Made by a program: the position numbers and the translations under genes. The notes below the pieces were generated by a model that saw only the letters and a list, made by a program, of their open reading frames with translations, searched no databases and was not told the DNA's origin. From Palleronia abyssalis (GTDB lineage Bacteria; Pseudomonadota; Alphaproteobacteria; Rhodobacterales; Rhodobacteraceae): DNA of 64,000 nt. Of the stretch, positions 37,783-45,869 are shown piece by piece. Position 1 is the first letter of the stretch, and the number at the start of each line of letters is the position of its first letter. Where the stretch lies: positions 248,001 through 312,000 of the forward strand of contig NZ_ONZF01000003.1 of the NCBI RefSeq assembly GCF_900302445.1, written 5' to 3'.

Positions 37783-38205
37783 TCAGTCGTCGCGATGAAC
37801 CTTCTCGCGCCGCTCGTGACGCTCCTGCGCCTCGAGGCTGAGCGTGGCGATCGGCCGTGCGTCCAGTCGCTTGAGCGAGATCGGCTCGCCCGTGACTTCG
37901 CAATAGCCGTATTCACCGTTTTCGATCCGGCGCAGGGCCGCGTCGATCTTGGCGACCAGCTTGCGCTGGCGATCCCGGGTCCGAAGCTCCAGCGCGCGGT
38001 CGGTCTCCTCGCTGGCGCGATCGGCGACGTCGGGGATATTGCGGGTGCCGTCCTGAAGGCCCTCGATCGTCGAGCGGCTTCCGTTAAGCAATTCTTCACG
38101 CCAGTCGTGCAGCTTACGGCGAAAGTATTCGAGTTGGCGTTCGTTCATGAACGGCTCGTCCTCGGCGGGACGGTAGTCGTCCGACAAGAAGGTTTCGACC
38201 CTCAT
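37783..38205 (-). CDS. dksA: RNA polymerase-binding transcription factor DksA, one-cysteine type
   Basis: A 140-residue DksA with the coiled coil tip region (DVADRASEETDRALELRTRDR) carrying the catalytic acidic pair context. In place of the four-cysteine zinc finger it has only Cys102; the other positions are Thr105, Ser123 and Ala126. Zinc-free DksA proteins of this type are known in Rhodobacter and in Pseudomonas (DksA2). It modulates rRNA and amino-acid promoters with ppGpp. It is divergent from the MoxR gene. Confidence 0.92.
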   Translation of the reverse strand: MRVETFLSDDYRPAEDEPFMNERQLEYFRRKLHDWREELLNGSRSTIEGLQDGTRNIPDVADRASEETDRALELRTRDRQRKLVAKIDAALRRIENGEYGYCEVTGEPISLKRLDARPIATLSLEAQERHERREKVHRDD

Positions 38206-38288
38206 TCACCCTACTCCCTTTTACTGTGGACCGATCTGTCCCATCCCTGATCAGCCCATGGGCGCGGCATACTCCAAGGATTTTATGT

Positions 38289-38300
38289 TGTCACGTGACA
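38289..38300. promoter_or_regulatory. Perfect 12-bp palindrome TGTCACGTGACA
   Basis: This perfect palindrome is in the 281-base region between divergent dksA and moxR, 84 bases upstream of the dksA start. Length and symmetry suit a dimeric regulator. It does not have the CRP (TGTGA-N6-TCACA) or FNR (TTGAT-N4-ATCAA) spacing. The regulator is unknown. Confidence 0.45.
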
Positions 38301-38486
38301 TCTTCGCCCTAGCGTCAACCGTCGGGCTGGATTGCCGCACTTTCTCGCGTTATACGTGTTTCCTCCAAAGCTCAGGCGGGATCCTTCCACTTTTGCGCGT
38401 ATTTACAGGTCGCCCGGCGAGAGGCGGCCCGCTTGCATCGTCCCCCGCCCGCCACTAGGCCTTGGGCCGTCATAAGGGGGTGTTCC

Positions 38487-39329
38487 ATGCAGTTCAGTTC
38501 GACCGAGACCTATGTCGCCACCGCCGATCTGGAGCTTGCGGTGAATGCCGCGATCACTCTGGAACGGCCGCTTCTGGTCAAGGGCGAGCCTGGGACCGGC
38601 AAGACCGAGCTTGCGCGCCAGGTCAGCCAGAGCCTGGGTCTGCGGATGATCGAATGGCACGTGAAATCCACCACCCGCGCACAGCAGGGGCTTTATGAGT
38701 ATGACGCCGTCAGCCGCCTGCGCGACAGCCAGCTGGGGGATGAACGGGTCCACGACGTCAAGAACTATATCCGCAAAGGCAAGCTGTGGGAGGCGTTCGA
38801 GGCCGACGAACGCGTGGTCCTTCTGATCGACGAGGTCGACAAGGCCGATATCGAGTTTCCGAACGACCTTCTGCAAGAGCTCGACCGGATGGAGTTCCAT
38901 GTCTACGAGACGGGCGAGACGATCCGTGCCCGCCAACGGCCCATCGTCATCATCACCTCGAACAACGAGAAAGAGCTGCCCGACGCCTTCCTGCGCCGGT
39001 GCTTCTTCCACTATATCCGCTTCCCCGACATGGACACGCTGAAGCGTATCGTCGAAGTGCACCACCCGGGCATCAAGGACGCGATGCTGACCGCCGCGCT
39101 GACCCAGTTCTACGAGATCCGCGACCAGCAGGGGCTGAAAAAGAAGCCATCGACCTCGGAAGTGATCGACTGGCTGAAGCTGCTTCTGGCCGAAGATCTG
39201 ACGGCCGAAGACCTGCGCAAGGACGGCAAGGACGCGCTGCCCAAACTGCACGGCGCGCTTTTGAAGAACGAACAGGACGTCCAACTGTTCGAGCGGCTGG
39301 CCTTCATGGCACAGCGGCAGGGCCGCTAG
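38487..39329 (+). CDS. MoxR-family AAA+ ATPase
   Basis: A 280-residue MoxR ATPase. Walker A is GEPGTGKT (33-40), Walker B is LLIDEVDKAD (near 115), and sensor 1 (IITSNNEKELPDAFLRRC) includes the arginine finger area. MoxR proteins pair with VWA-domain proteins and insert metal cofactors or remodel complexes. The matching VWA gene is 1.6 kb downstream, separated by the DUF2927 and 55-residue genes. The start at 38487 follows AAGGGGG. Confidence 0.94.
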   Translation: MQFSSTETYVATADLELAVNAAITLERPLLVKGEPGTGKTELARQVSQSLGLRMIEWHVKSTTRAQQGLYEYDAVSRLRDSQLGDERVHDVKNYIRKGKLWEAFEADERVVLLIDEVDKADIEFPNDLLQELDRMEFHVYETGETIRARQRPIVIITSNNEKELPDAFLRRCFFHYIRFPDMDTLKRIVEVHHPGIKDAMLTAALTQFYEIRDQQGLKKKPSTSEVIDWLKLLLAEDLTAEDLRKDGKDALPKLHGALLKNEQDVQLFERLAFMAQRQGR

Positions 39330-39426
39330 GGCGCGGGCGTTGCCAGATACGCGCATCGGCGGGGAAGTTCTCATGTTCGGGTGCGCGCGGTTCACATTCC
39401 CGGTGCCATGATTGAGGATGCCGTCA

Positions 39427-40797
39427 ATGCAGCTTCGCGCCCTCCTCATCTCATCGCTTCTTGCGCTGTCGGCCTGCGCCGCGCCTGAAACCGTATCCGA
39501 GCGTCGCGCGACCTACGACCTGGCCGATCTGCCGACGATGCGCACCTTCACAGCCCATCGCGTTACCCGCCCCGCGCGGTCGAATGTCGAGATCGCGCAG
39601 GATTTCCTGGACCTGTCCTTCACGCTGGAATCGGGGCGTGCCCTTCCCGTCCTGACCCGGTTCGAGGGGCCGATCAGCGTGCGGGTGACGGGGCCGGTGC
39701 CTGTCAACCTGGACACCGATCTGGCGCGGTTGCTGACCCGGTTCCGCAGCGAGGCGGGGATCGACATTGCCCGGGTGCCCGCGAACCGGCAGGCCAACAT
39801 CACGGTCGAGGTCGTGCCCCGCGCCCAGCTGCAACGCGCGGTGCCCGAAGCCGCCTGTTTCGTGGTCCCCCGGATTAGGTCGTGGTCCGAATTCACGCGC
39901 AACCGCCGGTCCGATCGGATCGACTGGGCCACCCTGCCCACGCGCGAGACGCTGGCCGTGTTCATCCCCGGCGACGTGCCCCCGCAGGAGGTGCGCGACT
40001 GCCTGCACGAAGAGCTGGCGCAGGCGCTTGGGCCGCTGAACGATCTGTACCGGCTGACCGACTCGGTCTTCAACGACGACAATTTCCACACGATCTTGAC
40101 GGGCTTCGACATGCTGATCCTGCGGGCAACTTATGCGCCCGAACTACGCTCGGGGATGAACCGCGATCAGGTCGCCGCGGTTCTGCCGCGGGTGCTGCGG
40201 CGGCTGAACCCGGCCGGCGCCCAGCGCGCCCCGCGGGTTCGCCCGGCGACCACACGCGCCTGGATCGACGAGATCGAGCACGCCCTGGGCCCGCGCACCC
40301 GCATGACGCAGCGCCGCGCCGCGGCTCGCCGCGCGGTGATCATCGCGCGGCAGGGCGGCTGGAATGACAACCGGCTGGCCTTTTCGCTGTTCGCGCTGGG
40401 CCGGCTGTCGCTGGGCGATGACCCCGAACTGGCGTTGAGCTCGTTCCTGCAAGCCGCCGGCATCTATGGTTCCGACCCGGCCACGCAGGTCCATGGCGCC
40501 CATATCGCGATGCAACTGGCCGCCTTCGCGTTGTCCTCGGGGCAGCCGCAGGCGACGTTGGCCATCGTGGACGCCAATACCGACGCTGTCATCGCGGCCG
40601 AGAACGCGGCGCTTCTGTCCACCCTTCTGCTGGTCAAGTCCGAGGCGTTGCGCAGCCTGGACCGCGGCTCCGAGGCGGATCGCCTCAGGCACGAGGCGTT
40701 GGGCTGGGCGCGCTATGGATATGGTGATACGGACGAGGTCCTGCGCCGCGCCGAGGAAATCTCGGCCATCGCGCCAAGACGGGGGACAGGTTCATGA
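39427..40797 (+). CDS. DUF2927 lipoprotein
   Basis: A 456-residue protein with a signal peptide and lipobox LSAC, so it is a lipoprotein. The DUF2927 domain (about 45-260) contains DCLHEELAQALGPLND with His194 and Glu195; HEExxQ resembles a zincin metal-binding helix with the second His replaced by Gln. The C-terminal third has Ala-rich helical repeats. The ATG at 39427 is chosen since GAGG sits 9 bases before it; ATG 39418 and TTG 39412 are alternatives. Function unknown; between MoxR and VWA genes. Confidence 0.85.
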   Translation: MQLRALLISSLLALSACAAPETVSERRATYDLADLPTMRTFTAHRVTRPARSNVEIAQDFLDLSFTLESGRALPVLTRFEGPISVRVTGPVPVNLDTDLARLLTRFRSEAGIDIARVPANRQANITVEVVPRAQLQRAVPEAACFVVPRIRSWSEFTRNRRSDRIDWATLPTRETLAVFIPGDVPPQEVRDCLHEELAQALGPLNDLYRLTDSVFNDDNFHTILTGFDMLILRATYAPELRSGMNRDQVAAVLPRVLRRLNPAGAQRAPRVRPATTRAWIDEIEHALGPRTRMTQRRAAARRAVIIARQGGWNDNRLAFSLFALGRLSLGDDPELALSSFLQAAGIYGSDPATQVHGAHIAMQLAAFALSSGQPQATLAIVDANTDAVIAAENAALLSTLLLVKSEALRSLDRGSEADRLRHEALGWARYGYGDTDEVLRRAEEISAIAPRRGTGS

Positions 40798-40961
40798 TCG
40801 TCATTCTTTGCGTCGCCGCCGGCGTCATCCTGGGTATCCGCCTGGCCGGACGGCATGGCGGAAAACGCGCCGACAAGGTGCAATACGCGCTGGCCTGCGC
40901 CATCGCGGGCGCGCTTCTGGGTCTGATCGTCACCGTCACGCTGGAAAACCTGATCGCCTGA
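40794..40961 (+). CDS. 55-residue two-span membrane protein
   Basis: This short gene starts at ATG 40794 inside the DUF2927 stop (ATGA) and its stop overlaps the start of the VWA gene (TGATG). The product has two hydrophobic segments (MIVILCVAAGVILGIRLAG and YALACAIAGALLGLIVTVTL) around a basic loop KRADK. The tight double overlap is strong evidence that it is translated. I recognise no family; it may anchor or regulate the neighbouring MoxR/VWA complex. Confidence 0.75.
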   Translation: MIVILCVAAGVILGIRLAGRHGGKRADKVQYALACAIAGALLGLIVTVTLENLIA

Positions 40962-42145
40962 TGTTCCTGCCCTTCTTCGACCAGCTCCGCCGTCACAAGG
41001 TTCCGACGAGCCTGCGCGAATTCCTGGACTTTCTGGGCGTTCTGAAGACCGGCCTCGTGACCTATGACGTCGACGGGTTCTACTATCTGGCCCGCGCCAG
41101 TCTGGTGAAGGACGAACGGCATATCGACCGCTTCGACCAGGCCTTCGCCGCCAGCTTCGCGGGCATAGAGGCGATCCCGCCCGAGGCCGTGATCGAGGCG
41201 ATGGACCTGCCCGAGGACTGGCTGCGCAAGATGGCCGAGAAACACCTGAGCCCCGAGGAACGCGCCGAGATCGAAAGCTTGGGCGGGTTCGACAAACTGA
41301 TGGAGACGCTGCGCGAGCGGCTGAAGGAACAGGAAGGCCGTCACCAGGGGGGCAACAAGTGGGTCGGCACGGCCGGCACCTCGCCCTTCGGGGCCTACGG
41401 CTACAACCCCGAAGGCGTGCGCATCGGTCAGCATGAAAGCCGCCACCGCCGCGCGGTGAAGGTCTGGGACAAGCGCGAGTTCAAGAATTTCGACGAGGAT
41501 CGAGAGATCGGGACGCGCAATATCAAGGTGGCCCTCAAGCGCCTGCGCCGCTGGGCCCGCGACGGCGCCACCGAGGAGCTGGACCTGCCCGGCACGATCC
41601 GCTCGACCGCGAATAACGGCTATCTCGACGTCAAGACGCGCCCCGAACGGCGCAACGCCGTGCGCGTGCTGCTGTTTCTGGACGTGGGCGGATCGATGGA
41701 CGATCATATCCAGGTCGTGTCGGACCTGTTTTCGGCCGCGAAGTCCGAGTTCCGGCACCTGGAGCAATTCTATTTCCACAACTGCCTGTATGAAGGCGTG
41801 TGGACCGACAACCGCCGCCGCTGGACCGAGCAGACCCCCACATGGGAGGTCTTGCGCACCTACGGCCCCGAATGGCGCTGCATCTTCGTCGGCGACGCAG
41901 CGATGAGCCCCTACGAGATCGCGATGGCCGGAGGGGCAAATGAGCACTGGAACCCCGAGGCCGGCCATACCTGGCTGGAGCGCGCCCGCACCCAGTGGCC
42001 CGAGCATCTGTGGATCAATCCGGTGCCCGAAAAATACTGGGGCTACACGCAGTCCACGCAGATGATCCAGCAGATTTTCGGGGCCGACCGGATGGTGCCG
42101 ATGACCCTCGACGGGCTGACACGTGGGATGAAGTTGCTGACCTGA
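40961..42145 (+). CDS. CoxE-like VWA-domain protein
   Basis: A 394-residue cytoplasmic protein. The N-terminal 200 residues are helical (FFDQLRRHKVPTSLREFLDFL); the C-terminal von Willebrand A domain carries the MIDAS motif D241-VGGS245. The late motifs FVGDAAMSPYEI and WINPVPEKYWGYTQST are typical of the CoxE-like group that works with MoxR ATPases. It is the last gene of the MoxR block; its start overlaps the 55-residue gene. Confidence 0.92.
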   Translation: MFLPFFDQLRRHKVPTSLREFLDFLGVLKTGLVTYDVDGFYYLARASLVKDERHIDRFDQAFAASFAGIEAIPPEAVIEAMDLPEDWLRKMAEKHLSPEERAEIESLGGFDKLMETLRERLKEQEGRHQGGNKWVGTAGTSPFGAYGYNPEGVRIGQHESRHRRAVKVWDKREFKNFDEDREIGTRNIKVALKRLRRWARDGATEELDLPGTIRSTANNGYLDVKTRPERRNAVRVLLFLDVGGSMDDHIQVVSDLFSAAKSEFRHLEQFYFHNCLYEGVWTDNRRRWTEQTPTWEVLRTYGPEWRCIFVGDAAMSPYEIAMAGGANEHWNPEAGHTWLERARTQWPEHLWINPVPEKYWGYTQSTQMIQQIFGADRMVPMTLDGLTRGMKLLT

Positions 42146-42163
42146 TCTGCATGCGAAAAGTTC

Positions 42164-42188
42164 GGAACAAGGCGGGGCGAACCGGTTT
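42164..42188 (+). promoter_or_regulatory. EcfG-like promoter before Mn catalase
   Basis: GGAAC (42164-42168) is followed after 16 bases by GTTT (42185-42188). The -35 is exact and the -10 differs from CGTT at two positions if aligned strictly, though the TT core is kept. It is 33 bases before the ATG. Catalases of this type are classic general-stress genes. Confidence 0.4.
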
Positions 42189-42220
42189 CATACCTTAGTC
42201 GATAAGTAAGGAGTGACACC

Positions 42221-43045
42221 ATGTTCCACCATTCGTCGAAACTTCAGTATCAGGTCCGGGTCGACACCCCCGATCCCGTCTTCGCGAAGTACCTTCAGCA
42301 GGCCATCGGCGGCGTTGAGGGCGAAATCCGCGTCGCCATGCAGTACTTCTTCCAGGCGATGGGCGCGCGCGGCGACGCGAAGTACCGCGACATGCTGATG
42401 ATGACCGCGACCGAAGAGTTGAGCCATATCGAGTTTCTTGGCCACGCGGTCGCGCTGAACCTCGAAGGTGCCCCGGTCACGGCGCAGGAAGAGGCGGCGA
42501 AGGATCCCATCGTTCACGCCATCATGGGCGGCGCCAACCCGCGTCACATCCTGTCCTCCGGCCTGTCCGCGATGCCGGTCAACGCCAACGGCGTGCCCTT
42601 CGACATGAGCCATGTCTACGCCACGGGCAACCTGGCGGCCGACATGATGGCCAACGCCACCGCCGAAGGCGGCGGCCGCGTGCTGGCCAGCCGGCTTTAC
42701 AACATGACCGACGATGCGGGCATGAAGGACATGCTGTCCTTCCTGATCGCGCGCGACACGATGCACCAGCAGCAGTGGCTGGCCGTGATCGAGGAACTGG
42801 GCGGCATGGAAGCGCAGCTTCCCGTCCCGAACTCGACCCCGCAGGATCACGAGGCAACCGAGCACAGCTATTACTTCCTCAACACCTCGCTGGACGAGCC
42901 GACGCCCGAAGGTCGTTGGACCAGCGGCAAGTCGTTGGACGGGCGTGCCGAGTTCTCGATCAAGGAAAAGCCCGAGCCGCAAGGTCAGAAGCCCGACCTC
43001 GGCAAGGCCAAGCCGAACAGCGGCGCCCAGACCGAGCAGATTTGA
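42221..43045 (+). CDS. Manganese catalase
   Basis: A 274-residue ferritin-fold dimanganese catalase that destroys hydrogen peroxide. Ligand helices are visible: EGEIRVAMQYFFQAMG, TEELSHIEFLGH and RDTMHQQQWLAVIEELGG, with the Glu/His pattern of the family. The C-terminal tail is long and charged (KEKPEPQGQKPDLGKAK). A clear GGAG ribosome binding site precedes the start. It is followed after 12 bases by a second ferritin-like gene, so the pair is an operon. Confidence 0.94.
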   Translation: MFHHSSKLQYQVRVDTPDPVFAKYLQQAIGGVEGEIRVAMQYFFQAMGARGDAKYRDMLMMTATEELSHIEFLGHAVALNLEGAPVTAQEEAAKDPIVHAIMGGANPRHILSSGLSAMPVNANGVPFDMSHVYATGNLAADMMANATAEGGGRVLASRLYNMTDDAGMKDMLSFLIARDTMHQQQWLAVIEELGGMEAQLPVPNSTPQDHEATEHSYYFLNTSLDEPTPEGRWTSGKSLDGRAEFSIKEKPEPQGQKPDLGKAKPNSGAQTEQI

Positions 43046-43057
43046 GGAGCAACGGAT

Positions 43058-43501
43058 ATGGTTACGACAGTAGGTACCGAGAACGACGCCGAAACGCTGG
43101 TCCGCAATCTTCTGAAGCTCGAGCATGACGCGATCGCGGCATACGAGTCGACGATCGAGAGGATCGACGATCAGGCGTACAAGACCCAGATCGAGGACTT
43201 CCGGCAGGATCACATCCGGCATGTCGACGCACTGAAGGGGTTTGCCACGAAGCTTGGCATCGAAGCTCCGCAAGGTGGCGACATGAAGGAGATGCTGACC
43301 ACCGGGAAGATCGCCCTGGCGGACCTTGCCGGCGACAGCGCCATCCTCAAGGCGATGAAGACCAACGAGGATGACACGGTACAGGCCTATGAACAGGCTT
43401 CGGGGAACGCCAAGGCCGACCCCGAGATGCGAAGCGCCTTCGAGACCGCGCTGGCGGACGAGAAGCGTCACCGCAGCTGGATGGAAAGCCAGACGGCCTG
43501 A
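43058..43501 (+). CDS. Ferritin-like domain protein (DUF2383/YciF type)
   Basis: A 147-residue four-helix protein with ExxH-type motifs (KLEHDAIAAYE, DHIRHVDAL, DEKRHRSWM) that can bind a di-iron or di-manganese centre. It begins with a GAGGAG ribosome binding site in the 12-base gap after Mn catalase. Proteins of this sort accompany catalases in stress operons; the function is not established. Confidence 0.8.
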   Translation: MVTTVGTENDAETLVRNLLKLEHDAIAAYESTIERIDDQAYKTQIEDFRQDHIRHVDALKGFATKLGIEAPQGGDMKEMLTTGKIALADLAGDSAILKAMKTNEDDTVQAYEQASGNAKADPEMRSAFETALADEKRHRSWMESQTA

Positions 43502-43509
43502 CACCCAAA

Positions 43510-43541
43510 GCCCCGGGGCCGGACAACTCCGGCCCCGGGGC
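43510..43541 (+). terminator. 13-bp GC hairpin after the ferritin-like gene
   Basis: GCCCCGGGGCCGG (43510-43522) pairs perfectly with CCGGCCCCGGGGC (43529-43541) around a 6-base loop, 9 bases after the stop codon. There is no T-run. It is very stable, and directly followed (3 bases later) by the osmC EcfG promoter, so it probably insulates the two units or protects the mRNA 3' end. Confidence 0.6.
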
Positions 43542-43543
43542 CC

Positions 43544-43569
43544 GGAACGCCAATGCCCCCGGCGACGTT
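43544..43569 (+). promoter_or_regulatory. EcfG-type general stress promoter before osmC (GGAAC-N17-CGTT)
   Basis: GGAAC (43544-43548), 17 bases, then CGTT (43566-43569) exactly matches the consensus for the alphaproteobacterial EcfG sigma factor. It is intergenic, oriented towards osmC and 62 bases from its start codon. This is the best of the sites seen in the window. Confidence 0.65.
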
Positions 43570-43630
43570 TCCCAATCCGCAAACGACGGCACCCGCCATC
43601 GTATCGAAACGAACCCGAGGGAGCATCAAC

Positions 43631-44062
43631 ATGGTCAAGAAGACAGGATCCGCCAACTGGAAAGGCAGCCTGAAAGAGGGCACCGGCACCATCAGCACGC
43701 AGACCGGCGTGCTCGACAAGGCAAACTATGGCTTCCAGTCACGCTTCGAAGGCGGCACGAACACCAACCCCGAGGAACTGATCGGCGCGGCGCATGCCTC
43801 GTGCTTCTCGATGGCGCTGTCGATGATCCTCGGCCAAAGCGATCTGGAGCCGTCGAACATCGATACCAAAGCCACCGTGACCCTCGACGAAGTCGACGGT
43901 GGCTTTGCAATCACCAAGATCCATCTGGACGTTACGGCCTCGGTCCCGAACGCGACCGAGGATCAGTTCATGGACGCCGCCAACGCCGCGAAGTCGGGCT
44001 GCCCGATCTCGAAGGCGCTGGGCGGCGTGAGCGAGATCACAATGGACGCCAAGCTGGCCTGA
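43631..44062 (+). CDS. osmC: OsmC-family peroxiredoxin
   Basis: A 143-residue OsmC/Ohr-fold protein reducing organic hydroperoxides. The first redox cysteine is in AAHASCFSMAL and the second in KSGCPISKAL, about 60 residues apart as in the family. The start is the ATG at 43631 (MVKKTGSANWKG), matching OsmC N-termini; the frame extends upstream through the promoter and is not used. Stress regulation fits the promoter before it. Confidence 0.93.
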   Translation: MVKKTGSANWKGSLKEGTGTISTQTGVLDKANYGFQSRFEGGTNTNPEELIGAAHASCFSMALSMILGQSDLEPSNIDTKATVTLDEVDGGFAITKIHLDVTASVPNATEDQFMDAANAAKSGCPISKALGGVSEITMDAKLA

Positions 44063-44086
44063 TCGCGGAACTTTCTTAAGATTACG

Positions 44087-44118
44087 AAGGGCGCGTGCCG
44101 CAGGGTCCGCGCCCTTTT
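44087..44118 (+). terminator. Rho-independent terminator after osmC
   Basis: AAGGGCGCG (44087-44095) pairs with CGCGCCCTT (44108-44116) around a 12-base loop, followed by a TTTT run (44115-44118). It ends the osmC transcript 25 bases after the stop codon. Confidence 0.75.
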
Positions 44119-44182
44119 CACGTTCCCGTCCCGATGACGCAGCACCATTGCGCCGGACCCGGGACCGCACCATCTTGAGGTC

Positions 44183-44869
44183 ATGCTGAAGCTGACCCCC
44201 ATCCTTCTGGCCATTGGCTATGCTCTCGTCATGTACCGGTTTTCGGTGTGGCGGACGAAGAAGCAGCTCGACGGGCAATCGACCGAACTGGCCGATGCGC
44301 GCCTGAAGGCACTGACCGACAAGATGGCCCGCGCCTTGGATATCGACCGGATCAAGGTGCATATCTACGAGATCGCGCCGATCAACGGTCTGGCGGCCCC
44401 CGACGGGCGCATCTTCATCACCCGCGGCTTCTATGACCGCTACCGCGCCGGCGAGGTCTCGGCCGAGGAGATGGCGACCGTCATCGCACACGAGCTGGGG
44501 CATGTGGCCCTTGGCCATTCCAAGCGCCGGATGATCGACTTTTCCGGCCAGAACGCCCTGCGCACGGCGCTGATGATGGTCCTCGGGCGGATCATTCCCG
44601 GCATCGGCATCTGGATCGCGAACGGCCTCGCCTCCCTTCTGGCCGCGCGTCTGTCGCGGCAGGACGAGTACGAGGCGGACAGCTATGCCTCGGCGCTGTT
44701 GATCAAGGCCGGGATCGGGACGGCCCCGCAAAAGGCCATGTTCCGCAAGCTGGAACGTCTGTCGGGCGGCGGCGGCGGCAATCAGCCCGCCTGGCTTTTG
44801 TCACATCCCAAGACGGATGAGCGCATCGCCGCCATCGAAGCAAACGAGGCCAAGTGGTTGGGCGGCTGA
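44183..44869 (+). CDS. M48-family membrane metalloprotease
   Basis: A 228-residue protease with an N-terminal membrane helix (residues 1-20) and the zinc motif HELGH at 103-107; the third ligand Glu is in [10 protein letters not shown] hydrophobic segment ([17 protein letters not shown]) lies between. It resembles small HtpX-like peptidases that degrade misfolded membrane proteins. It has its own gene position between osmC and transaldolase. Confidence 0.88.
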   Translation: MLKLTPILLAIGYALVMYRFSVWRTKKQLDGQSTELADARLKALTDKMARALDIDRIKVHIYEIAPINGLAAPDGRIFITRGFYDRYRAGEVSAEEMATVIAHELGHVALGHSKRRMIDFSGQNALRTALMMVLGRIIPGIGIWIANGLASLLAARLSRQDEYEADSYASALLIKAGIGTAPQKAMFRKLERLSGGGGGNQPAWLLSHPKTDERIAAIEANEAKWLGG

Positions 44870-44930
44870 TGCTGGCACTCTGCCGCGAAGGCGCTTAGTT
44901 AGGGCGCAAACATCAGTTCCGGAGGAACCC

Positions 44931-45869
44931 ATGGCCAGCAAACTCGACCAGCTTCGCGACATGACCGTCGTCGTCGCCGATACCGGCGACGTGGACGCCG
45001 TCCGCCGCCTGAAGCCGCAGGATTGCACCACGAACCCGTCCATCGTGCTGAAGGCCGTGGGATCGGACTATTTCAACGACATCGTGAACGAAAACATTGG
45101 CAAGGGCGGCGAGATCTCGGACATCGCGCAACGCCTTACTGTTGCCGTCGGCGCGGAACTTGCGGGCATCGTGCCGGGCCGCGTTTCCACGGAAGTGGAT
45201 GCGCGACTGTCCTTCGACACCGAAGGGTCAGTCGCCAAGGCGAAGGCGATCATCGAAAGCTACGACAAGCGCGGCGTTCCGTCGGACCGCATCCTGATCA
45301 AGCTCGCCTCGACCTGGGAAGGCATCCGCGCGGCCGAGCGGTTGCAGAAGGATGGGATCGACTGCAATCTGACGCTGCTGTTTTCCATGGCGCAGGCGCG
45401 GGCCTGCGCGGATGCCGGCGCCTTCCTGATCTCACCCTTCGTGGGGCGCATCACGGACTGGTACAAGGCGTCCGAGGGCGTCGAAAGCTATGCGCCTGAC
45501 GAAGATCCGGGCGTGAAGTCGGTGCGCGCGATCTATGATCACTACAAGGCGAACGGGATCGACACCGTGGTGATGGGCGCGTCCTTCCGCAGCGCCCAGC
45601 AGATCGAGGCGCTGGCGGGCTGCGACCGGCTGACGATCTCGCCCGATCTGCTGGATGATCTGGATCAGGATCAGGGCGATCTACCCCGCCGCCTGAACTC
45701 TGCCGGGGCCGAGAGCCAGGGCACCGCCGCCCCCATCGACGAGCCCAACTTCCGATGGGACCTGAATGAGGACGCCATGGCGACTGAGAAGCTGGCCGAG
45801 GGGATCCGCAAGTTCCACGCCGATTACGTGAAGCTTGAGAAGCTGATCGCCGAGCGGACCGGGAAATGA
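44931..45869 (+). CDS. tal: Transaldolase
   Basis: A 312-residue classical transaldolase of the pentose phosphate pathway. The Schiff-base lysine is Lys124 in [22 protein letters not shown] (Asp for catalysis) and the late [20 protein letters not shown] are present. The start at 44931 follows GGAGGA. The stop overlaps mtnA by 4 bases, so the two genes are translationally coupled. Confidence 0.96.
   Translation: MASKLDQLRDMTVVVADTGDVDAVRRLKPQDCTTNPSIVLKAVGSDYFNDIVNENIGKGGEISDIAQRLTVAVGAELAGIVPGRVSTEVDARLSFDTEGSVAKAKAIIESYDKRGVPSDRILIKLASTWEGIRAAERLQKDGIDCNLTLLFSMAQARACADAGAFLISPFVGRITDWYKASEGVESYAPDEDPGVKSVRAIYDHYKANGIDTVVMGASFRSAQQIEALAGCDRLTISPDLLDDLDQDQGDLPRRLNSAGAESQGTAAPIDEPNFRWDLNEDAMATEKLAEGIRKFHADYVKLEKLIAERTGK

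Noticed and set aside
43553-43630. 26-residue N-terminal extension of OsmC
   Set aside because: It would place the start inside the EcfG-type promoter; OsmC proteins start close to the MVKKTGSANW segment.
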